Shown here one piece after another: positions 58,045-64,000 of a stretch of 64,000 nt of DNA. This DNA is from Rarobacter incanus (GTDB lineage Bacteria > Actinomycetota > Actinomycetes > Actinomycetales > Cellulomonadaceae). The position numbers and the translations under genes were made by a program. The stretch is taken from the NCBI RefSeq assembly GCF_006715765.1, contig NZ_VFNV01000001.1:2232001-2296000 (forward strand). Reading direction: 5' to 3'. Within the stretch, counting starts at the first letter, position 1, and the number at the start of each line of letters is the position of its first letter. The notes below the pieces were generated by a model that was not told where the DNA came from, did not search any database, and saw nothing but the letters and a program-made list of their open reading frames with translations.

Positions 58045-59205
58045 ATGAGTAATCACAAACGTGCCCTCGGGCTAATCTCAATCGTCCTTATCGCGGTGGG
58101 CGTTCTTGCGGCCGGGGCCGCGGTCGCCTCTGCGACTATCTGGCGCCCCAACCCCGTCTTCGCGCCGAAAACGACCGCCACCTCGCTGCCTCTCGTCACT
58201 TCGCCAGGCGTGCTGAGCGCCGGTGCGGACTCGGTACTGATCTCGGCGACCGCGGATTCGGCGGACACCGTTGTGTTGGCCATTGGTCGCATTGTCGATG
58301 TGCAGGGTTGGATCGGCTCGGCGGCGCACACGACCGTGACGGGCCTGACTAGCAGGACCGAACTCACCCAGGCGACGCAAAGCGGCGACCAGGAATCTCT
58401 CACTTCCCCGGCCGGCAACGATATGTGGCTGGTGCAGGATTCCGGCCTGGGGACCGCCGAGGTCAGCTGGACCAGCACCGACGACAGCGTTGCGCTGCTG
58501 GCCGTGGTGGTCGACAGCTCCGGCACTGTGGTGGGCAGTCCTAATGTGACACTCACCTGGACCGTGCCCACCTCGACGCCCCTGCTGATTCCGGGGTTGG
58601 TGGGCGGGACCATCGCGGTCTTGGCGGGAGTCGTGCTCATGGCGTGGTCCCGCAGGCGAGGGGAATCGAGTGACGAGGCCGCCGCCACACCGAGCGACGC
58701 GACCGAGCAGGCGGACGTGGCCGCTGACGTCACTGCCTTTGCCCCGCAGTCGCCAAACGGCCCCGCGGCGGAGCTTGCGCCCGCGGCGGAGCCTGTACTC
58801 GCGGCTGAGCCGGAGCCCGCGCCCGCGGCGGAGCCCGCGCCGGAGCTTGCACCCGCGGCGGAGCCTGAGCCGGAGCCCGCGCCCGCGGCGGAGCCCGCGG
58901 CTGAGCCGGAGCCTGCGCCCGCGGCGGAGCCGGAGCCTGCGCCCGCGGCGGAGCCGGAGCCTGCGCCCGCGGCGGAGCCCGCGGCGGAGCCTGAGCCTGC
59001 GCCCGCGGCGGAGCCTGAGCCTGAGCCCGCGCCCGCGGCGGAGCCTGTACCCGCGCCTGAGCCCGCGCCTGAGCCCGCGCCTGCGCCCGCGGCGGAGCCC
59101 GCGCCCGCGCAACCCGCGCGGCAACCGCTCACGCGCAAGATGCTGCGCGAACTCAAGGAGCGCGGCGAACTCCCGGAAGGTTACGAGCATTGGGGGCAAA
59201 AGTGA
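58045..59205 (+). CDS. Membrane protein with Pro/Ala/Glu repeat tail
   Basis: 386 aa from ATG 58045. An N-terminal membrane helix (about 8-30), an external domain of about 145 residues, a second helix (about 181-201), then a cytoplasmic tail of 180 residues. The tail is mostly repeats of APAAEPEP and ends in TRKMLRELKERGELPEGYEHWG. No family recognised. A -10-like TACCCT (58030-58035) suggests a short or absent leader. The stop overlaps the next gene (GTGA). Confidence 0.75.
   Translation: MSNHKRALGLISIVLIAVGVLAAGAAVASATIWRPNPVFAPKTTATSLPLVTSPGVLSAGADSVLISATADSADTVVLAIGRIVDVQGWIGSAAHTTVTGLTSRTELTQATQSGDQESLTSPAGNDMWLVQDSGLGTAEVSWTSTDDSVALLAVVVDSSGTVVGSPNVTLTWTVPTSTPLLIPGLVGGTIAVLAGVVLMAWSRRRGESSDEAAATPSDATEQADVAADVTAFAPQSPNGPAAELAPAAEPVLAAEPEPAPAAEPAPELAPAAEPEPEPAPAAEPAAEPEPAPAAEPEPAPAAEPEPAPAAEPAAEPEPAPAAEPEPEPAPAAEPVPAPEPAPEPAPAPAAEPAPAQPARQPLTRKMLRELKERGELPEGYEHWGQK
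58771..59115 (+). repeat. Low-complexity coding repeat (APAAEPEP)
   Basis: Imperfect tandem units of GCGCCCGCGGCGGAGCC with GAGCC or GAGCCG fillers encode Ala-Pro-Ala-Ala-Glu-Pro-(Glu-Pro). Unit number is probably variable between strains. Both antisense frames are open only because of this composition. Confidence 0.9.
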
Positions 59206-60188
59206 AGAGCGCACGGACCGTAGCCGCGTGGGCGGCGAGCGGAGCGCTCGTCCTTAGTCTTGGCGCTTGCGCGCAAGAACTACCGCAGCCGCACCCGTCC
59301 GTCACCTCGAAGCCCAACGAGGCATCCTTGACGGATTCGCAGGTTGATCACGTCTCGGCGCGGATCGGAGACGCGTTGGCCGCGGCGGACAAGGCGCGCG
59401 ACGCACAGCAATTGCAAGGGGTCGTCACCGGCCCGGCTGCCGCGATGCGCGCCAGCGAATACAAAATCGCGGCGGCGACCAAGAGCGAGGATGAAATCAC
59501 GCCGCTGCCGGTCGAATTGCAGTCCGTCGCGATAACGACAACGCAGACCTGGCCGCGCGCCTCATTCGTTGTCACGGTCCAGCCCGAGGATCTGCAACCG
59601 CAGCGTCTTGTGGTCTTCACGCAGGAAGATGCCCGACACAACTACGAGTTGTGGGGGTGGGCAAGGCTCTTTCCCGGCGTGAACCTACAGATTTCCTCGC
59701 CAGCGCAGGATGCCGCGGATTCGACCGGGCTCGCCACGCCCATCGATGACGCCGTGAGCGACTACGTTGACGTGCTGAACAAGGGCACCGGTTCGACCTA
59801 CGCGGACCAGTTCGAAAGCGACGCACTGCGGACCGCAATCGAAACGCGGCGCAGCGAGCTGGGAAGCGCCCTGAAAAAGGTCAAGGGGACTTTCAGCTAT
59901 CAGGTGTCGGCGCCCAAGGACGCGCAGCGATTCGCGTGGCGCACAGCGGACGGTGGGGCGATAGTGATCGTGCCGCTGTCCGCCACGGAGACGGCGAAGG
60001 CGCCCAAGGGCGCAACCATCACCCCCGACGCCACGACGAAGGCACTGTTGGGCGGCGCCACGGTGAAGAACTCGCTCATTGTGGATCGCCAGCTCGTGGT
60101 GGCGTTGACCATTCCACCGACCGGTAGCACGGATAAAATGCAAGCTGTCGGCGCCGAGAACGTGCGTACCTCGGCGCGACTCAAGTAG
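59202..60188 (+). CDS. Lipoprotein of unknown function
   Basis: 328 aa from GTG 59202, overlapping the previous stop. Lipobox LGAC with C23. The mature protein has two alpha/beta-looking halves (about 50-170 and 185-325) without a recognised domain. Translational coupling to the repeat-tailed membrane protein suggests that the two work together at the envelope. Confidence 0.78.
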   Translation: MKSARTVAAWAASGALVLSLGACAQELPQPHPSVTSKPNEASLTDSQVDHVSARIGDALAAADKARDAQQLQGVVTGPAAAMRASEYKIAAATKSEDEITPLPVELQSVAITTTQTWPRASFVVTVQPEDLQPQRLVVFTQEDARHNYELWGWARLFPGVNLQISSPAQDAADSTGLATPIDDAVSDYVDVLNKGTGSTYADQFESDALRTAIETRRSELGSALKKVKGTFSYQVSAPKDAQRFAWRTADGGAIVIVPLSATETAKAPKGATITPDATTKALLGGATVKNSLIVDRQLVVALTIPPTGSTDKMQAVGAENVRTSARLK

Positions 60189-60221
60189 TTACACGCAAGC
60201 ATTCATACAAAGGGACTGAAC

Positions 60222-61148
60222 ATGTCGCAACCTCCACAGCCGCACATTTCCATGCGGGGTGCTGTAGATCTGTCGGGTTTGGGGGCGCCTGCGCCCCGCG
60301 CTGACGGTGCGGGAGGCGGTGACGCGAACGGCTACGTCGTCGACGTCACCGATTCCAATTTTCAGCAGGTGATCGAGGGATCGGCCAACTACCTGGTCTT
60401 GATGCTGGTGTGGATGCCGGCCGATCCGGCGTGCCAGCAGGTCGCCAGCGACCTGGCGGCGCTTGCGGACGAGGCCCGCGGCGCGTTCCAGCTCGCCCGC
60501 GTCGATGCCGAGGCCGCCCCTAACATCGCCAGAGCGCTGCAAGCGCAGGGCGTGCCGTTGGTGGTCGCCGTCATCGGTGGGCAGCCGGTGCCCATGTTCC
60601 AAGGAACGGCCGACATCGAGCAGATTCGCGATGTCGTGGGGCAGGTTATTGCTGCGGCCCAGGCAAACGGCGTCACCGGGAAGGCGCCGTACGCGGAGGC
60701 CGGGGAGCCGGACGCCGAGCCCGCGCCGGAGCCACTGCCGCCGTTGCACCAGGCCGCATTCGATGCGCTGGAAAAGGGCGACGCGCAGGGCGCGGTGCAG
60801 GCCTACCAACAGGCGCTGCAGCAGGACCCGCGCGATCAGGACGCGGCCGCGGGATTGGCCCAGGCCTCCCTGCTGCTGCGGTTGCAGGGGGCGGACGCCG
60901 CTGCGATCCGCAAGGCGGCAGCCGATCTGCCGGCCGACGTCGACGCGCAGCTTGCCGTAGCTGACCTGGACATAGCCGGCGGCAAGGTCCAGGACGCTCT
61001 TGACCGGCTGCTCGACCTGCTCACCGAATCTTGCGGTGACGACCGCGACCGCGTGCGGGCACGGCTCCTGGACTACTTCACGCTGCTGGGCGCCGACGAC
61101 CCGCGGGTGCCACCGGCGCGCCGCCGCTTGGCGGCAGCCCTTTTCTAG
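60222..61148 (+). CDS. Thioredoxin-like/TPR protein, YbbN (CnoX)-like
   Basis: 308 aa from ATG 60222. A thioredoxin fold (about 38-150) has the active-site stretch replaced by WMPADPAC (64-71): only the last cysteine remains and the usual CxxC is lost, so it cannot act as a dithiol oxidoreductase. The C-terminal half (about 170-300) consists of TPR-like helices (HQAAFDALEKGDAQGAVQAY). YbbN/CnoX proteins hold unfolded clients for chaperones. Converges on glgB. Confidence 0.82.
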   Translation: MSQPPQPHISMRGAVDLSGLGAPAPRADGAGGGDANGYVVDVTDSNFQQVIEGSANYLVLMLVWMPADPACQQVASDLAALADEARGAFQLARVDAEAAPNIARALQAQGVPLVVAVIGGQPVPMFQGTADIEQIRDVVGQVIAAAQANGVTGKAPYAEAGEPDAEPAPEPLPPLHQAAFDALEKGDAQGAVQAYQQALQQDPRDQDAAAGLAQASLLLRLQGADAAAIRKAAADLPADVDAQLAVADLDIAGGKVQDALDRLLDLLTESCGDDRDRVRARLLDYFTLLGADDPRVPPARRRLAAALF

Positions 61149-61157
61149 GGGCGGCAG

Positions 61158-61194
61158 TGGTGGTGGGGTGAGCGTCCCGCCCAGCCCACCACCA
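61158..61194. terminator. Hairpin between convergent ybbN-like gene and glgB
   Basis: Perfect 10-bp stem TGGTGGTGGG (61158-61167) with CCCACCACCA (61185-61194). It lies in the 53-base gap between two genes that end towards each other; no T-run. Confidence 0.55.
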
Positions 61195-61201
61195 AACGCT
61201 G

Positions 61202-63400
61202 TTACGCGGTGGCACGTACCAGGAACAATCCGCCCAGGGGAGGCACCCGCAGCGCGACGGAATGAGCCTGGTTGTGCCACGGCGTCGGCTCGGCGACCAA
61301 GGCGCCGGTGTTGACCACCCCGGAACCGCCGAACTCGAGGGCATCCGAGTTGAACGCCTCGCGCCATGCGCCCGCGGCGGGTAGCCCGATCCGGTATCCC
61401 TCGTGCGGGACGCCGGCGAAGTTGATGATTACAACGACCTCGTTGCCCTCCCCGTCGCGGCGAATATAGGACAGGGTGTTGTTGTCGCCGTCGGATGCAT
61501 CGAGCCACTGGAACCCGGCAGGGTCGTGATCGAGCTTCCACATCGCGGGGTGCGCGCGGTAGAACTCGTTGAGCTTGCGAACTGCCTCGCGGTCCCCGCG
61601 GTGGCTGGGATAGTCCAGCACGTACCAATCGAGCGGCCGTGATTCGCTCCATTCGGTGCCCTGGGCAAATTCCGTTCCCATGAAGGTTAGTTGCTTGCCC
61701 GGGTGCGACCATTGGTAAGTGAACAGGGCCCTGACGCCGGCGTGTTGCTGCCATTCGTCGCCGGGCATCTTTCGCAACAGCGAGCCCTTGCCGTGCACGA
61801 CCTCGTCATGGCTGATGGGCAGCACGTACCGCTCCGAATACGCGTACACCATCGAGAACGTGATCTCGCCGTGGTGGTATCGGCGGTTGATGGGGGATTC
61901 TTCGAGGTAGCGCAAGGTGTCGTTCATCCAGCCCATGTTCCACTTCAGGCCGAATCCAAGCCCACCGGCGCTGGTTGGGGAGGTGACTCCGGGCCACGCC
62001 GTCGATTCTTCCGCGATCATCATGACCCCCGGCGCGCGGCGGTAGGCCGTCGCGTTCGCCTCCTGCAGGAACTGGATCGCGTCGAGGTTTTCTCGTCCCC
62101 CGAACTTATTCGGCCGCCACTGGTCCGCCTCGCGCGAGTAATCGAGGTAGAGCATGGAGGCCACGGCATCGACGCGCAGGCCATCAACGTGGAACTCTTC
62201 GAGCCAATACACCGCGTTCGCGACCAGGAAGTTACGGACCTCGTTGCGCCCGAAATTGAAGATGTACGTCCCCCAATCGGGGTGCTCTCCTAACAGGGGA
62301 TCCGGGTGCTCGTACAGCGGGGTTCCGTCGAAGCGCGCGAGCGCCCAATCGTCCTTGGGGAAGTGCGCGGGAACCCAGTCGAGGATGACACCGATTCCGG
62401 CCTGGTGCAGGCTATCGACCAGGAATCGGAAATCATCGGGGGAACCGAAACGAGAGGTGGGGGCGTAATAGCCCGTTACCTGGTAGCCCCACGACCCCCC
62501 GAAGGGATGTTCCGCGACGGGCAGGAACTCGACGTGCGTGTAGCCCATTTCCGCAACGTAGTCGCGCAGCTGGGTTGCCAGCTCCCGATAGGAAAGGCCC
62601 GGCCGCCACGATCCCAGGTGCACCTCATAGACGCTGATCGGTCCGGTGTGCGGGTCGCCCCCTGCACGATCTTCCATCCACGTGCCATCGGCCCACTCGT
62701 AGGTAGACTGCGCGACGATCGACGCCGTTGCCGGCGGAATCTCCGTCGCGCGTGCCAGTGGGTCGGCCTTTTCGCGCCACTGGCCGTCGGGGTGGCGCAG
62801 CTGAAACTTGTACCGCTGCCCGGCCCCGACGCCGGGGATGAAAATCTCCCACACCCCGGAGCTACCCAGCGAGCGCATCGCGTGACTGCGGCCATCCCAC
62901 CCATTGAAGTCGCCGACGACGCGAACGGCTTGGGCGTTGGGCGCCCACACGCTGAACGCGGTTCCCGCCTCCCCGCCCAGCTTGGACGGAACCGACAGCA
63001 CCCGCGCGCCCAGCGCCTGCCACAGCTGCTCGTGGCGGCCTTCGCGGATAAGGTGCAGGTCGAGTTCGCCCACGGTCGGCAGGTGCCGGTAGGGATCGTC
63101 CACCGTTTGGGTGTGCACGCCGTAGCGCGTGCGAACGCGATAGTCCGTGGATCCCTGCGGAACAATGGCGAACCAAACGCCGGCATGCTCGTGGGAGGCG
63201 GGGAACTCGTCCGACTCCGTGATGATGACAACCTCATCGGCCAGCGGTCTGCGCACGCGGATCGTTGCGAAGCCGACGTCGGGTCCAGGGTGGTACCCCA
63301 AAACCGCATGCGGATCGTAGTACGTGCCGTCGGCGACGGCCTGCAAAATTCCATCCGCGATGGGCAAAGGCTGAGACGGCGGTGTCTGGGTAGCACTCAT
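61202..63400 (-). CDS. glgB: 1,4-alpha-glucan branching enzyme
   Basis: 732 aa with start at 63400. Introduces alpha-1,6 branches into glycogen. A leading CBM48-like region (about 1-110) precedes a second CBM48 (about 115-215) and the GH13 barrel. Catalytic D411 ([17 protein letters not shown]) and E464 ([12 protein letters not shown]) are present, with the transition-state Asp in [14 protein letters not shown]. No other glycogen genes are in the window; actinobacteria often pair it with glgE. Confidence 0.95.
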   Translation of the reverse strand: MSATQTPPSQPLPIADGILQAVADGTYYDPHAVLGYHPGPDVGFATIRVRRPLADEVVIITESDEFPASHEHAGVWFAIVPQGSTDYRVRTRYGVHTQTVDDPYRHLPTVGELDLHLIREGRHEQLWQALGARVLSVPSKLGGEAGTAFSVWAPNAQAVRVVGDFNGWDGRSHAMRSLGSSGVWEIFIPGVGAGQRYKFQLRHPDGQWREKADPLARATEIPPATASIVAQSTYEWADGTWMEDRAGGDPHTGPISVYEVHLGSWRPGLSYRELATQLRDYVAEMGYTHVEFLPVAEHPFGGSWGYQVTGYYAPTSRFGSPDDFRFLVDSLHQAGIGVILDWVPAHFPKDDWALARFDGTPLYEHPDPLLGEHPDWGTYIFNFGRNEVRNFLVANAVYWLEEFHVDGLRVDAVASMLYLDYSREADQWRPNKFGGRENLDAIQFLQEANATAYRRAPGVMMIAEESTAWPGVTSPTSAGGLGFGLKWNMGWMNDTLRYLEESPINRRYHHGEITFSMVYAYSERYVLPISHDEVVHGKGSLLRKMPGDEWQQHAGVRALFTYQWSHPGKQLTFMGTEFAQGTEWSESRPLDWYVLDYPSHRGDREAVRKLNEFYRAHPAMWKLDHDPAGFQWLDASDGDNNTLSYIRRDGEGNEVVVIINFAGVPHEGYRIGLPAAGAWREAFNSDALEFGGSGVVNTGALVAEPTPWHNQAHSVALRVPPLGGLFLVRATA

Positions 63401-63509
63401 GAACTTACCTTGTCACAAAGTTGCGTCAATGTGGAACCCCGCGTCCGTCCCGGACCCAAAGCGATGAAGCCTGCGGCATTTGTCCGGTTCCGCGGACCCG
63501 ATCCGGTTG

Positions 63510-63986
63510 CTACAGCGTTCGCTTCAGTCCGACGTGCTTGGTGTCGTAACCGTGCCGGGCGTAGAAGGCGCGTGCCCGCGCTCGCACCTCGTCGGTAGTC
63601 ACCTGCGCAAGCTGCGCCCCGCGCGTGCGCCCGTATTCGTGCGCCCACTCCAGCATTGCCGAACCCAAGCCCCGCGAACGCCGGGTGGCGGCGACGCGCA
63701 GGCCCTCGATTTGCAACCTCGTGGCACCGCCCCTGGTCAGTCCCGGAATGAGCGAGAGCTGCATGGTTCCGGCGGCCCGGCCCCGACTGTCGCGAACAAT
63801 CGCGAGATGTTGCGAGCGATCGAGCACCACTACGTCGTACGCGGCTAAGTAGGCGGCGGTCTCGTCCATCTCCCTGTGCCTGCCAAGCTCATCGTCGACG
63901 AGCAAGGCAACGATGTCCGCAACGTCCGCCCGCCCGGCCCGCGCGATCGTGAACGATTCGTCGCCCACCTTGAGATGCGACCGCAC
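63510..63986 (-). CDS. GNAT-family N-acetyltransferase
   Basis: 158 aa from GTG 63986, though the frame stays open to the window edge, so the true start could lie outside. Acetyl-CoA-binding motif IEGLRVAATRRSRGLGSAMLEWA and the C-terminal AFYARHGYDTKHVGLKRTL are typical. The N-terminus (DELGRHREMD) suggests a small-molecule acetyltransferase. Substrate unknown. Confidence 0.82.
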   Translation of the reverse strand: MRSHLKVGDESFTIARAGRADVADIVALLVDDELGRHREMDETAAYLAAYDVVVLDRSQHLAIVRDSRGRAAGTMQLSLIPGLTRGGATRLQIEGLRVAATRRSRGLGSAMLEWAHEYGRTRGAQLAQVTTDEVRARARAFYARHGYDTKHVGLKRTL

Positions 63987-64000
63987 CGAGGTGCGAGCGG

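Noticed and set aside
58053-59214. Two long Gly/Ala/Ser-rich and Arg/Leu/Gly-rich antisense frames
   Set aside because: They are products of the APAAEPEP repeat read on the other strand.

Overview
The window is a high-GC chromosomal segment from an actinomycete (class Actinomycetes). The evidence is the conserved order argS-lysA-hom-thrC-thrB-rho-rpmE-prfA-prmC-tsaC-wecA-atpI-atpBEFHAGDC-DUF2550-nucS, an Arg-rich insert in Rho, NucS in place of MutS/L mismatch repair, a PimB-type mannosyltransferase, a NrdH/NrdE/NrdF reductase and a Scy/DivIVA-like coiled-coil protein. GTG starts and 4-base stop/start overlaps (ATGA, GTGA) are very common. The exact genus cannot be read from the sequence; an Actinomycetaceae or other Micrococcales-like organism is an inference.

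Layout. 1-1569: end of argS and lysA. 1570-10473: a haem-iron island behind a strong DtxR/IdeR-type iron box, holding a large secreted HtaA-domain protein, the HmuTUV haem ABC transporter and two membrane-anchored HtaA-type surface proteins. 10563-13908: threonine operon hom-thrC-thrB. 13909-14715: repeat-rich, IS-scarred spacer. 14716-16710: rho. 16840-18619: PimB-like mannosyltransferase and a divergent lipoprotein. 18744-22929: rpmE, prfA, prmC, tsaC and wecA. 22992-31035: ATP synthase operon with its usual DUF2550 follower. 31046-31741: nucS.

31851-36130 is a three-gene set: a lipoprotein fusing a solute-binding domain to a VWA domain, a single-pass membrane protein and TelA. 36131-36723 has no intact gene. 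36724-47275 is an unusually large pst operon on the minus strand. It encodes PstC, PstA, a membrane-anchored PstS, two further secreted or anchored binding-protein-like proteins, a sortase-fold protein that has lost both catalytic His and Cys, and PstB. 47288-47754 is a divergent control region with a PhoP-type 11-bp repeat, DnaA-box-like sites and a textbook tandem NrdR box. 47755-52795 is nrdH-nrdE-(membrane protein)-nrdF with no nrdI. It ends at a strong intrinsic terminator, beside an ISL3 transposase relic.

53303-63986 holds yccF, a two-domain FKBP lipoprotein, a small CxxC protein, an alpha/beta hydrolase, the Scy-like scaffold, two envelope proteins, a thioredoxin/TPR (YbbN) protein, glgB and a GNAT acetyltransferase.

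A theme across the window is surface nutrient capture. The haem and phosphate loci both encode several extracellular binding proteins held by C-terminal membrane segments rather than LPXTG signals. One protein from each locus ends in a very lysine-rich Ig-like module. The inactive sortase-fold protein inside the pst operon and the VWA/TelA set are the least explained parts.
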